DNA of 32,146 bases from Leucogyrophana mollusca. Its lineage: Eukaryota > Basidiomycota > Agaricomycetes > Boletales. Positions within the stretch are counted from its first letter, which is position 1, and each line of letters starts with the position of its first letter. Below, piece by piece: positions 9,241-20,941 of this stretch. The stretch covers positions 1-32,146 of the forward strand of contig MU266613.1 in the NCBI GenBank assembly GCA_021014945.1. Direction: 5' to 3'. The notes beneath the pieces are model-generated. The model was not told the DNA's origin. It saw nothing but the letters and a program-made list of their open reading frames with translations, and did not search any database. The position numbers were made by a program, and so were the translations under genes.

Positions 9241-12200
9241 TGGCCTAAAAATACGCAAATGGGATTTTCTTAATTTGCTCTTGCCGTTGTCCCAGCGATC
9301 CTGCAAATTGGAGCAAATATCCGGGCGGAAAGGCAACGGCCGTTGGACCCACCGAACACAGTGTACATAGATCTGGAGTGTAAATTTGCCATGAGCTCAG
9401 AGCGACTTGTGCAATACGCACCTCAACGTTCTGGTCACAGTACACCTGTTTTTTTCTCTCGACAGGATATAACCTGGGAGCGGATTCTTCTGAAAGGGTT
9501 CAAAAGACTCGGATGACAGAGCGCCGCGGAGGGAACGCAGAGGGAAAGTGGAGCTTGTCAAGTATGAATTCGCGACAGCAACCTACAACGACTTGGGCGC
9601 GTGAATCGCTGTCACGTGGCGGGCCTTGACCCGAAGTTGCCATCCTCGTTGCCGCCCATCTTGCCAAGTTTCAGTGTCACACCCAAGGTGCACACCATCA
9701 GGCTCTCGTGCCTCGTGCTTCCGTCTCTTTTCATGTTATCACCGAACAACTCACGTCCGCTGGCTCCACAATCTTTGTGTTTGCACCTAACGATAACACC
9801 CATGTTATTCTTTTCATCGGATCCACCACCTAGCAACACCATTCGACTCGTTGAAGAACATTTTCAAATACGACGGTGTTTATATTACCGTTGCATCCAG
9901 CTATGTCGTCGAAGTGTATAAGTACAGGGCACGGGGCCGGTGGTATGTTACACTTTTCCGCGCCCAATGGGATCTGCGTCAAATCCGCCTTTCTCCTTCC
10001 TCGATCGGCTTGCATCATCTTGGGGGCCTCATTGTGATTGGAGCGCGGGGCAGTCAAAGTACACATCCCACCGAGATTTCTCGGTCTCGTCAATGTAAAC
10101 TTCACCTCATCTGCATCGACATTCCCCCCTCGCAAGCAACACCGTCCGGCGCTGAACCTGGGAATAATCCTTTCACGAAAGGCACATGCGCCTCCGGGCA
10201 TTCCGCTCCTCCTCGGACCATCTTCTTCGGCAGTCCGCAAGCGCGTGCAGCACCTCCAATCCCATCACTGGCGCGCAGCTTTTTCCCTCCTGGTGACCCA
10301 CATCACCTACCGACTGTTCAGGGACCGCAGACACTACGGTGCCAGCGCAAAAGGAGGTCGAGCTGACGCTGCGCCTCCGGACAATGAAGCCTCCACCGGT
10401 CCTGTGCGAGGACATCTGGTTCAACGACGGTAACATCATCGCGTCGACAAGACCATCTTTCGAGTGCACAGGGCGATTCTCACAAAACACTCGGGCATCT
10501 TGCGATCTATTTTCACACCGCCCCAGTCGGACAACGATCAAGGGAAGGCCCTGCGTGTCGTCCCGCTCTAAGACGGTATGGAGAATGTGCAGGGACTCCT
10601 CATGGTGCTTTATAACCCCTTGTAAGTCCCACCTCCTCTCCCACATCCCTGAGACCAACCCAAACGCCGCCGCGACACAGCTACTTCTCCGATACATGGC
10701 ACTTTTTCGGCTTCCTATCGGGTATTTTACGCCTGAGCATCAAGTACAACATCTGCGATCTGCGAGAGGAAGCGATCCACGAGCTGAAGCGTACTCTCTC
10801 GACAACTTCGGCACCTTTGGACTTATGTTCCCAGCCTCGCGCGCGGCGGCGGAAAGTCTGGCCATCCGCGCCGTCAACCTCGAGCACGAGACAGACTGCT
10901 CAGAGATCCTCCCGTGCGCGCTCTACTACTGTTCACGCCTCCACATTCCCACCATCGTCCGCGGGACCAGCGAAGTGCTGCTCTTAAAAGATGACATCAA
11001 CGCGTGCGTCATCGGACGCGACCTGCCCCCCAAGAAACAGCGCGAGGATCCCACCCGTCCTTGTACGCCCCGCCCCGGGCGTCCATCTCCCAGAAGGTAT
11101 CCCAGCGGCTGTTCCAAGCCCGTGACATGTGCCAAAGGCGAGAATCCTGGTGCAGTGTTGGAGTGTGTTAACGGGGTGGACACGCTGACCCCGATGGCGC
11201 TCGAGGCCTTCGCGGACTGGCAGAAAATTGGGTGTTGTGCTGCTTGTGCTGACTAGCAGGTGGTGGTGCATTGGCAGGCGAGGGAGAAGGTCTGGGAGGA
11301 GCTCCCGCAGATCTTTGGCTTGGGGACTTGGGAGAGTACTGGAAAGCGCGGAGATTGGTTGTCGCCTCTTCAAGTTCCGTCGATTCTCTGAGCTGCTACT
11401 ACCGGTAGCAAGTGCACCTAAGGTAGCGTGGCTTTGAAGATGGCGAGTTGGGTGCTTTCGAGGAGGTTGAAGTGCTGTCCACAAGACGGGAGCCGGACGT
11501 GTTCGAGGATGAGTTGATTGGGCCTTTACGTAATCACCATGCATTGAACCCCGACCTCCTGTCACGTCCAGCCCGTCCCGCAACCCCGTGTTAGGCGTCT
11601 TAGAGCCCCCCAAGTCGTTGTGTCGGGCAAGCGTTGTTTCTTTGTATTCACAACTGTCCCCTCCAGGCACTCACCATGGGCCTCTGCGCTCCTCCGACCG
11701 GATTGTATTTCAGCGCTGTGCCCAACGCATGCGCATCTAATGGCAATCTACTTGGATTCGAGGCCGTATGACTTGGTGCACGCCCTCAGCGGTTTCTACC
11801 TCGTGGCGGCTGTTTATTCGTGAACCTCTGACAGCTAGGCTGGACGACCCCGAGAGGATCCGGATGGCTCTTCCGCTGTCGACTACTCCCCATCTCCTCT
11901 AATTCTTTCTGGGCCTGGGCCTGTCTCGCACCGCCCTGGGTTCGGATTCGCACTGTCCGCATCTGCCCTAACAGCGTGTCGGCAGTATCTTCTTGATAGC
12001 CGTCAGCAGCATCTTGCGGGCGTCCACTGGCCCTTGGGCCCCGACTTACATACGGCCCCCCAACGTCATGGTTCGTACAGCTTTTCGTGTTCCTGCCGTC
12101 AATCCCCCGCTGTGCACACTCTCAACCTGCCGCGCGCCCTGTGTCTACCACCCAGCCCGCCCCATGTTTACCACGGGCACACGACTCCAACGACCGGAGC

Positions 12201-12530
12201 CTGGAGACCATATCGCCAGTCTTCGCGTTCAGCACCGTAAAGGCCTTCTGAGCGCCCGCCAACGATGTGGAAAAGCGGTGCCAGCGCGAGGCGACCGCGC
12301 TCGCCGTCAATGGTCTGAATACTGGTACATGTTTCGAAATCATCAGGTTTCTCGTTTTATGTTTCATACCTGTCACCATCACGAGCTACTTACTTATTGC
12401 CGTAGGACCAATGGGTCCTCCCTGAAAAAGCAACCAGTTTCCAGAACCAGCCTACGCCCCACAAAATCTACCTCGTTCTCCATTTGTCGCGGTCACTGTG
12501 TCAATGTGCCCACGGTTTCTGAAACGCGGT
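9020..12530. repeat. Segmental duplication block A, copy 1 (3.5 kb)
   Basis: The block is collinear with 16320-19770. Matches include GAGCAGCGGTTGGCCTAAAA (9231 and 16500), the region around GTGAATCGCTGTCACGTGGC (9601 and 16871), the BTB pseudogene and the GCACCGTAA region near 12230 and 19443. Divergence is visible but moderate, with many small indels. The part 9600-10330 has long overlapping frames in both orientations, but none stays open in both copies, so no gene is called there. The stretch 11400-12530 holds no recognisable gene. Confidence 0.8.
10339..11391 (+). pseudogene. BTB/POZ-domain protein pseudogene, copy 1
   Basis: Ordered landmarks of a basidiomycete BTB protein lie in different frames. 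They are EDIWFNDGNI, then TIFRVHRAILTKHSGI and NVQGLLMVLYNP, an intron (10622-10680), then YFSDTWHFFGFLSG, LSIKYNICDLREEAIHELK, LAIRAVNLEHETD with EILPCALYYC, and near the end AREKVWEELPQIFGLGTWE. BTB domains mediate protein-protein contacts, often as adaptors. Lesions are a frameshift after GNI (about 10435), a TAA at 10569-10571 where a VPL-x-DG motif is expected, and a second frameshift around 10815-10835. Later Ala/Pro-rich frames give long open stretches by composition. A 305-codon open frame covers the region but mixes real and shifted frames and should not be taken as the gene. Confidence 0.75.
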
Positions 12531-13735
12531 GATAATCAAAGTTAGATTTGCAGCACATACGGGTCTGATCGATAGTGTTACAAATATCATGTTTGTGCCT
12601 TCTGTCGCGCTGCCTTATATCTCGGATCGTCGACAGATATGCACGCAGACAACCACAGATCAGCAATCGAGCTCCATCTCACAGCGATGTGCTTACGTAT
12701 TTCATCCCATGTAGGATTGCTTCGGGCCTGCGCCATAGCCGGCTACGATTCTGCACAAAGCAGCTTTCGCGTCGTACTCCCAGTCTACGTCCTAGCCTCA
12801 TGTCCTTCGGGAAGTGAGGTGCCGAGGCAAAGGGAGGAATGCTTATTGTGGGTCGTTCAGTGGTACCCTCGTAGGTGCATCGGCGAGGGTGGCCATGATG
12901 TAAGTTTGCGTGAAGCGCCATGGTGATTGACCAGCACTGATCAACTGGAGATCGGGCACCTTGAGGCAGCTTGAGGCTCTCGGGGCGGGGCTCGTGTGGA
13001 TCGACACCTCGGATCTTCGCAAGGGGAACGCAGCAATGACAGAACGGATCGCCGCGGCTTCCCCCGGTGACTCTTTTACTCAGCTGCAGAGTTCTCCCGA
13101 GAGGCTTCGTGCTGACGCAGGGATGGGAGATCGTTTGCGATTGCAGCCATCAGTCCTGCCCGACGCGAATCTGATGCCTGGTCTGGGTAAACACGACACG
13201 TCGGCCATCGTGCATTGATCGATCCGAGCGCCAACGGACAGATGCAACTTCGAAAGTCGACCGCCCATTGGGAAAACTCACCTCTGCTGCATACTGGATG
13301 CTTGTTACTCGCGAAGGTCTCATTGGGAAGGAGACTCACGAGGTTGATCCAAGAGGTGGGATATTGCTTGCTCAATTCCGAGGTCCAGACGCCCAAACTC
13401 CAGTCGATGCTTATGCTTGTCGCAAACAGCTTTCCGCATCTTTCACAATTTCAAAGTCCATCGCGCACACTGACGACTTGAGCCAGCGACTCGCGAGCCA
13501 ACAAACGATCTGCGAACAATTCCAAGATTATACAGGGACTGATGCAGATGTGTGGGTATGAACACTGAGTTTACCATATGCAGTCAGTCAGTGCTCCCTG
13601 ACATTGTTACACGCCTACCTCCAGCCATCATAACGCAGCGCCTCGATGAGGTTGAAAAGGAGACCGACGGTGGTCTTGCAGATAGCTGCACATCCACCTC
13701 TCACTCCGTTTTGACCACCCACACACTGATCCTAA
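12290..13735. repeat. Upstream module of array unit 3 (degenerate)
   Basis: Collinear with 19500-20941 and 27950-29346. Landmarks are GATAATCAAAGTTAGATTTG near 12530, CAGCTGCAGAGTTCTCCCGA near 13081, CATTGGGAAAACTCACCTC near 13265 and GATGAGGTTGAAAAGGAGA near 13644. Several frames are open for 80-110 codons in one copy but broken in the others, so no conserved gene is supported. The last part is the presumed promoter of copy 3; no TATA box is evident. Confidence 0.65.
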
Positions 13736-15476
13736 ATGGCGACCATCGAGTCCACAGCACAGTCCCTTTACTACGATAATTGCTTCAGTGGTGAGTTTTT
13801 CGCTGCCCGACATCTTCCACTAACGGAATCTCCGTATATAGTGGCCACTGCTACGATTCTTGTATACGATTATTGTCAGTAATTACGCATCGACCTCTGT
13901 TAAACTAAGCTCACTCCATGTCCTCCAGTCCTTACGGTCGGGCAAGAGGTAGGAGTCGCGTAACCAGCAGCTTAACTTTACCCACAACATTGGATCGGCT
14001 GGTAGGTCGAATATGTCTGGGTGGGTCATTCATGCTTGTTCGATCTACATGTCCTATTCTGAGCGACTTGATAGCAAAGGCCGATGTCCCTCATGTCGTT
14101 TCTATATTATGTGGTTTGTACCCGTACCTCCGTGTTCTGCGGTGCTTCGCATTTACGGAGCAAGCAATAGGTCCGCTATCTTGGCCTCTTCGTCGGCATG
14201 TTCGTCAGGTCCTCTTGAGTTGTGTTTACCGCTGACTGAATTGCCGCGCAATTCAGTGTTGAGGCCCTGTGTAAGTTGCATGCCGCGTACAAAGAATGAG
14301 TCCAGCTAATTGGCGGCTCTTCAGGGGGGAATATTATTCGTGGGTCTGTGTCCGTCAGTCATTGCCCTATCTTTCTCCCCTCTCCAAGAAGCAATGCTCA
14401 CACTGTTTTTAAAGATGTATGTCTTCTATTCGTGCTGCTCGACTCGCTTCGACGGACGCGGCTTTGATATAGGTGTACGTTCCGTCCTTAACCTCTCCGA
14501 ATTCAGGGTGAGAAATGTGCTACCTTCCACCAGGTGGCGGATTCTATATATTTGTTAACGTGGGGTGCTATGTGATTATCTGGACGTCAGCTGGTGAGTT
14601 TCACTGTAGTCTTCCAGGTATTCGTATGTCAGATTATGAGCTAACTGGACATCCGTCCAGCGATCATGGTCCTGCGCATTTTTGCTATGTATCGCCAGTC
14701 CAAGACGATCCTGGGCGTGCTCCTGTTGTTTTTCGTACCCACCGTAGCCGCCTCGATTGGTTTTATCGTGAAATTCACCAACATCAGCATCGTCAAGTCG
14801 GGTAAGTCGTTCGCGTATCATTTATCACGGTTTTGTCGATCGAATCATGCCTGCCCAGTCGTGATGGAAATCGACTTTCTGGGAACGAACTACTGTACCG
14901 AGGCCTTCATGACCGAGGCCCAGTTGCTTCTGATCATGTATCTATCTATCCCCCGGCTTTGCCTTGACGTGCTCCTTGTTGTACTCGCTGTTGGTCGCCT
15001 TGTTAAGGACACTGCGGATAACCGAGTGCTGGGAAAGTGGCAGCCCAATGTCTACCTACGGATGCTAGCACGAGATAGTATCGTGTATTTTCTCTTGTGA
15101 GTCAGCCCGAGTACGTTGACAAATCGTTCATGCCCGCTAATGAGCTCGGATTAGGAACCTTGCATTCACGATGATGACGTTCATAGAACCTTTTACGACG
15201 TACCCGGTGAGTAACCGCTAAACTCTCATAGACTGCAGCATGACGACGGCTGATGATATTCAGACTTGGTACCAATACGCGAACGAATGCATCAGCAACA
15301 CCGTCCCGTACATGCTCGCCCCACATCTAATCATCAGCTTCCGGTACCACACCAAGGCTGATGCGATACACAGCGGGTTTGCGAGCCATCTAGGAACATC
15401 GCTGGGTGCAGGGGAACAGGAAATGTGTTTTGCGAGGCCGGCTCTGACGAGTAGTATGGATGAGAGAGGCGTCTAA
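13736..15476 (+). CDS. DUF6533-type multi-pass membrane protein, copy 3
   Basis: Exons are 13736-13790, 13842-13874, 13929-13948, 14006-14020, 14075-14113, 14171-14208, 14257-14274, 14325-14353, 14534-14593, 14661-14801, 14859-15096, 15155-15206 and 15264-15476. They total 951 nt and 316 residues with no stop. Landmarks are ILVYDYFLTVGQEVEYVW, FLYYVVRYLGLFVG, VLRIFAMYRQSK, KWQPNVYLRMLARDS and the tail SSMDERGV. Exon 7 ends AA rather than AG before its GTTGCA donor, and a GTAAGT lies 4 nt upstream; using the latter would break the frame unless another acceptor is used. Exons 5-6 and their introns are almost identical to copy 1, unlike the rest of the gene. The loop after NYCTEAFMTEAQ is quite different from the other copies. 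Confidence 0.83.
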
Positions 15477-16320
15477 TTCGCGATGGATTTTCGGTTTTAC
15501 TGCATTGGTGTTTACTAAACGCATATATTTAAGTACCGGGAACCTGCCTCGTCTGAACAGAAGGCATGGTGGAGTTGTGGTCGAGCATAGTTTAGTCCCC
15601 ATGTATTTATTCATGAACACTCGTCCTGGTCAGCTGGCATTTCCTTGACGCTTTTTAGAACTGGTGCAGTCCTTGGTGTCTTGGTGATACAGCAGATAAA
15701 GGTGTGGTGACGAGTTCTCGAGTTCAGGCCAGGTCAGGAGCGAAAATCGACCCACAGTAACTGACGAGAAGGCTCCTATTACCCGGACAACGGTGCCCTC
15801 TTTGCATCCTGGACCCCCTTGCCTGGGTGGACACAGGACCGAACCCCGAGATCATCTGTGTCTCAAGGTGTATCGGCAAAAACCCCTAAGACGAATTATC
15901 GCGTGGTGCGCGAATGGGCCAAGAAGCATTGACGACCTTGGCGAGCCATAGGTGCAGTAAGGAATATGATGCGGCTGGCTCCAGTTGTTGAGTGAAAGCA
16001 GCCCGATTGGGAGTACCTGAGCAATATCCGAGCGATGAGTTACTTCCAGTGTTCCACCACCCGAGCCCGCTGCCGCCTCGGCGGTAGGCAGAGCATATGA
16101 TTCAGCATATCTCGGTCGGTTAATAAGTGGCGTCGCTGTACCATGTATGAGGGGTAGATGAGTAGTTCCTAGACACACCAGCGATATTCCACGACTGATG
16201 GCCGTGGCAACGATCAGGGTATCGTGTTAACACCAGCCGAACGTTAACCATCACTCGATGAATCACAAACGCCAATTAGCGGAGGGTTTACCCTGTATGG
16301 ATTGTGCGTCTGAAGGTGAA
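15477..16320. repeat. Downstream module of array unit 3 (long form)
   Basis: The long form of the module extends past the CCTATTACCCGGACAACGG site into a segment shared with 22960-23500. That segment contains CAATATCCGAGCGATGAGTT at 16027 and at 23198. After copy 4 a 122-codon + frame and a 185-codon minus frame are open across it, but here both are broken. I therefore do not call a gene. At 16320 it passes directly into block A copy 2. Confidence 0.65.
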
Positions 16321-19300
16321 CGCAATGCGGGTCAGTTGGCGCTTTCTTGGGTTCTTCCATCATCGGTGCAGTCCCGTCTTGACATGCCTTACTGGTATTT
16401 TCCGATGGTGCAGCAGATAAAGTACGGTGGTGAGATCCTGAGTTCCAGTCAGGTCAGCAGTAAGAATAGAGCACCATTAGCCGACGAGAACGCTCCTATT
16501 GAGCAGCGGTTGGCCTAAAAAGACGCAAATGGGTTTGTCTTAACTTGCTCTTGCCGTTGTCCCAGTGATCCTGTAAATTGGAGAATATATCCGGGCGTAA
16601 AGATAACACACGTTGGACCCACCAAACACAGTGTACATAGATCTGGAGTGTAAGTTTGCCATGTGAGCTCGGAGCGGCTTGTGCAATACGAACCTCGACG
16701 TTCTGGCCACAGCACGCCTGTTTTTTTCTCTCAACAGGATATAACGAATTCTTCTTCTGAAAGGGTTCAAAAGACTTGGACGACAGAGCAACGCAGAGGG
16801 AACGCAGAGGGAAAGTAGAGCTTGTCAAGTATGAAATCGCGACAGCACCCTACAACGACTCGCTTGGGCGCGTGAATCGCTGTCACGTGGCGGACCTTGA
16901 CCCGAAGTTACCATTCTTGTTGCCGCCCGTCTTGCCAAGTTTTAGTGTCACGCCCAAGGTGCACACCGTCAAGCTTTCGTGTCTCGTGCTTCCGTCTCTT
17001 TTCATGTCATGACCGAACAATTCACGCCCGTTGGCTCCAAAATCTTTGTGTTTGCAACTTTGCACCTAGCGATGACACCCATGTTGTTCCTTTCATCGGA
17101 TCCACCACCTAGCAACACCATTTCGACTCGTTGAAGAAAATTTTCAAATACGTCTGTGATTATGACCGTTGCATCCAGCTACGTCATCGAAGCGTATAAG
17201 CAGAGTGCGCGGGGCCGGTGGTATGTTACACTTCTCTCCCAGTATCCCAGGCCGTCTTGGTTGTTCCGTGACCAATGGGAACTGCACCACCTCCGCTTTT
17301 CTCTTTCCTCGATCGGCTTGCATCGCCTTTGGGGCCTCATTGTGATTGGAGCGCGGGGCAGCCAAAGGACGCACCCCGCTAAGCTTGTTCGGTCCCGTCA
17401 ATGCGAACTTCACCTCATAGGCGGAGACACCTACCCCCTCACAAGCAGCACCGCCTGCCGATGATCTCGGAGAATCTCCTTTCACGAAAGACACAATTTG
17501 GCACCTCCAAGCATTCCGCTCCTTCGAAGACCCTCATCTTCTGCAGTCCCGCAAGCACATGTGGCTCCTCCAACTTTATCACTGGTGCGCAGCTTTTTCC
17601 TTTTCGGTGACCCACATCATCTACATACCGACTGCTCAGGGACTGCCGACGCTACAGTGCCAGCGCAAAAGGAGGACAAGCCGATGCTGCTTCTCCGGAC
17701 AATGAAGCCTCCACCGGTCTTGTGCAAGGACATCTGGTTCGACGACGGTAACATCGTCGCGTCGACAAGACCATCATTCGAGTGCACAGGGCGATTCTCA
17801 TAAAACACTCGGGCATCTAGCGATCTATGTTCACATCGCCCCAGCCGGACAACGATCAAGGGGAGGCCCCGGGTGTCATCCCCCTCTAAGACGGTGCGGA
17901 GAATGCGCAGGGACTCCTCATGGTGCTTTATAATCCCCCGTCAGTCCCACCCCCTCTCCCCCATGCCAGAGACCAACACACGCCTCTCCCATACAGCTAC
18001 TTCTCCAACACATGTCACTCATTCGGCTTCCTGTTGGGCACTTTACGCCTGAGCACCAAGTACGACACCCCTGACCCGCGAGGAGGAGCGATCCACGAGC
18101 TGAAGCCCACTTTCCCAATAACGTTGGGCGCGCCTTTGGACTTATGTTCCCAGCCTCGCGTGTGGCGGCGAAACGTCTGGCCATCCACGCCGTCAACCTC
18201 ACGCGCCAGACAGACTGCTGGGAGATCCTTCCGTGCGGTCCTACTGCTGTTCCCGCCTCCCCGCCTCCCCATCGTCCGCAGGGCCAGCGAATCGCGGCTA
18301 TCAAGAGACAACATTGATGCACGTATAATTGGACGCGACCCGCACCTCAAGAAACAGCGCGATGTATCCCACCCGATACACAACCATCTCCCGATAGGTC
18401 CTAGTGGCTGTTCCGAGCCTCCAACGTGTGTCAAAGGTGGAATCCTGGCGCAGTGTTGAAGTGTGTTAACAGGTTGGACATGCTGATCCCGACGCAGACT
18501 GACAGAAAATCGGAAGTTGTACTGCTTGTACTGATAAGCAGGCCGTGGTGCACTGGGAGGCGGATGAGAAGGTTTGGGAGGAGCCCCCGCAGATCTTTGA
18601 CTTGGGGAGTTGGGGGAGTATCGGAAGGCGCTGCGATCGACTGTCGCTTCTTTAAGTTTCGTCGATTCTCTGAGCTGTTACTCCTGGTAGCAGGTGCACC
18701 TAAGGTAGCGCGGCTTCGAAGATGTCGGGTTGGGTGCTTTCGAAGAGGTTGAACTGTGGTCCCAAAGACGAGAGCCAGTTCGAGGATGAGTTGATTGGGC
18801 GTTTACGTAATCACCATGCGTCGACCCTCGACCTCCTGTCACGTCTAGCCCGTCTCGCAACTCCACGTAAGGCGTCCTTTGGAGCCCCCCGAAGTCGTTG
18901 CGTCGGACAGGCGTTGTTTCTTCGTATACTCACGCTTCACAACCGCCTCCTCCAGGCACTCACCAGACCTCCACGCTCCTCCGACCGGATCACACTCCAC
19001 CTCTATGTCCAATGTATGAGCGTCTGATGGCAGCCCCGTCTTATTGGGGCCGTCTGATATGACTTGGTGCACGCCCTCAGCGGTTTATACCTCATGGCGG
19101 CTGTTTCCTCCCGAATCTTCGACAAGTAAGCCGGGCGATCCTGAGGGTGCGATCGTACTTCCGCCGTCGACTGCTCCCCACCTGCTCTAATTCTTTCTGG
19201 GCCCACACCTGCCTTCTATCGCCCTGGTATCGGATTCTCACTGTCAGCATCTGCCACAACCTAACCCTTCACGTATCTAGGGGTGTGCTCTGATGAACGA

Positions 19301-19770
19301 CTCGGATACCCCCTACACACGCGATGTTCCGAATCCTTCGCACTTGCTGGCGGCGTGTCAGCACCCAAACCGCCATGTGTCTATCACTGGCACTCGACTC
19401 CGACGACCGGAGCCTGGAGATAACGTCCGCTCTTCATGTTCAGCACCGTAACGGTTATCTGCGCGCACGATGCCGATGTACAAAAAGTGGGGTCAGTTCG
19501 AGGTGTTCGTTCTCGCCGTCAAGGGTCTGAAGATCTGAACACTGGTATATGTTTAGAAACCATCAGGCCCCCCGTTCCAATGTTCTATACCTGTCATCAT
19601 CACTGGCTACTTATTGATTGCCGTAGTACCAATGGGTCACAGGGCTTCCTCCCTGAACTAGTCAGTCTCCAGAACCAGCTTACGCCCCACAAACTTGGCC
19701 AAAAATCCACCTCAGCTCCCCATTTGTCGCGGTCATTGTGTCAACGTACCCACAGTTTTTGAAACGCGGT
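16320..19770. repeat. Segmental duplication block A, copy 2 (3.45 kb)
   Basis: Second copy of the 9020-12530 block, in the same orientation and between array genes 3 and 4. It begins with a partial downstream module (GCGCTTTCTTGGGTTCTTCC). It then contains the repeat at 16500-16750, a non-coding stretch 16860-17640, and the BTB pseudogene, and ends in the upstream module of unit 4. Nothing else is recognisable in 18660-19500. Confidence 0.8.
17664..18654 (+). pseudogene. BTB/POZ-domain protein pseudogene, copy 2
   Basis: The landmarks are the same as in the copy at 10339-11391: CKDIWFDDGNIV, then in another frame TIIRVHRAILIKHSGI, RSMFTSPQPDNDQ, AQGLLMVLYNP, later LRLSTKY and IHELK, LAIHAVNLTRQTD with WEILPCG, and DEKVWEEPPQIFDLGSW at the end. 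It shares with copy 1 the frameshift after GNIV (about 17757) and the TAA (17887-17889). It adds its own lesions, including a TAG after HSGI, and the intron donor is GTCAGT instead of GTAAGT. The extra damage and the changed residues in KVWEE-PPQ show continued decay. Confidence 0.75.
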
Positions 19771-20941
19771 GATAATCAAAGTTAGATTTGCAGCACATAT
19801 GGGCTTGATCGATAGTGTTACAGATCAGATGTATGTATATACCCCCCACTGCGCTGCCCGATATCCCTGATAGGCGGTAGATATGCATGCAGATAGCACC
19901 CTATCAGCGATCGAGAGCCACTCACGGTGATGTGCTTACAGTGTTTTAACCTTTCAGCCCATATAGGTTTGCTTCGAGCCTACACTGTAGCCGGCGACGA
20001 TTCTGCGCAAAACGGCCCTCGTCCTCCCCCGGCCCCACGTCCTTGAGGAAGTGAGGAGATGGGAGGGAGCGGGGAGGAATGCTTACTGAGGATCAGTCAG
20101 TGGTACCGTCGTACATGATGTAAGTTTGTGTGAACCGCCACGGTGATTGATCAACACTGATCAACTCAAGATCATGACGGGGCTCATGTGGAACGACCTC
20201 GGATCTTTGCAAGAGGAACGCAGAAATGAATAGATCGCCGTGGCTTTGCCCAGGGACTCTTGCTCAGCCGCAGAGTTCTCCCGAAAGGCTTCGTGTTGAC
20301 GCAGCAATGGAAGATCGTTTGCGATCGCAGCCGTAAGTCCTGCTTGACGCGAATCTGATGCCAGGGTCTAAGTAAACACGACACATCGGCCATCAAGCAT
20401 TGATTGATGCGAGTTGACGAAGGCACCTTTGTATGGAAATTTCGTAAGTCGACCGTGTATTGGGAAAACTCACATGTTCTGCATACTGGATGCTTGTCGC
20501 TTGCTCGGGTACCAGCGGGAGTGAACTCAAGATATTTATCCAAGAGGGGAGTTCAAGGGATATTACTTGCTCATTCCGTAGTCCGGACGCTCAAGCTCCA
20601 GTCGACGCTTATGTTTGTCGCAAACGGTTTTCTGCATCTTCCAAGATTTCAAAGTCCGTCGCGCACACTATTACAACTTGAACCAACGACTCACGAGCCA
20701 ACTCGAAACGATCTGCGAACAATCCCAAGATTATACAGGGACTGATGCAGAAGTGTGGGTATGAACACGGAGTTTACTATATGCAGTGAGCCAGTGCACC
20801 CTGACATTGTACTTTATGCTACACGCATACCTCTAGCCATCACAACACCGCACCTCGATGAGGTTGAAAAGGAGATCGACGGTGGTCTCGCAGATAGCTG
20901 AACCTCTCACTCTATTTTGACCACCCACGCCCTTATTCTAA
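19500..20941. repeat. Upstream module of array unit 4 (degenerate)
   Basis: Collinear with 12290-13735. Landmarks are GATAATCAAAGTTAGATTTG (19772), CCGCAGAGTTCTCCCGAAAG (20269), ATTGGGAAAACTCACATG (20459) and GATGAGGTTGAAAAGGAGAT (20857). Open frames in this copy are not open in the others. No RNA gene or promoter element could be assigned. Confidence 0.65.

Noticed and set aside
9612..9842. Gly-rich minus frame, also seen at 16883-17065
   Set aside because: It is present in both block A copies but with different ends and indels out of phase. Too short and motif-free to call a gene.
10339..11256. 305-codon + open frame read as one protein
   Set aside because: It runs through the BTB pseudogene but mixes the true frame with shifted frames. 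BTB motifs such as RVHRAILTKHSGI and KYNICDLREEAIHELK lie in other frames, and its length follows from high GC.
10984..11670. 228-codon minus-strand open frame
   Set aside because: It is antisense to the GC-rich BTB pseudogene, is not open in the duplicate at 18300-18900, and has no recognisable motif.
13076..13396. A gene in the upstream modules (frames on either strand, also at 6418-6756 and 20184-20543)
   Set aside because: Frames that are open in one module are interrupted in the others, and different frames are open each time. The modules look like non-coding or long-dead DNA.
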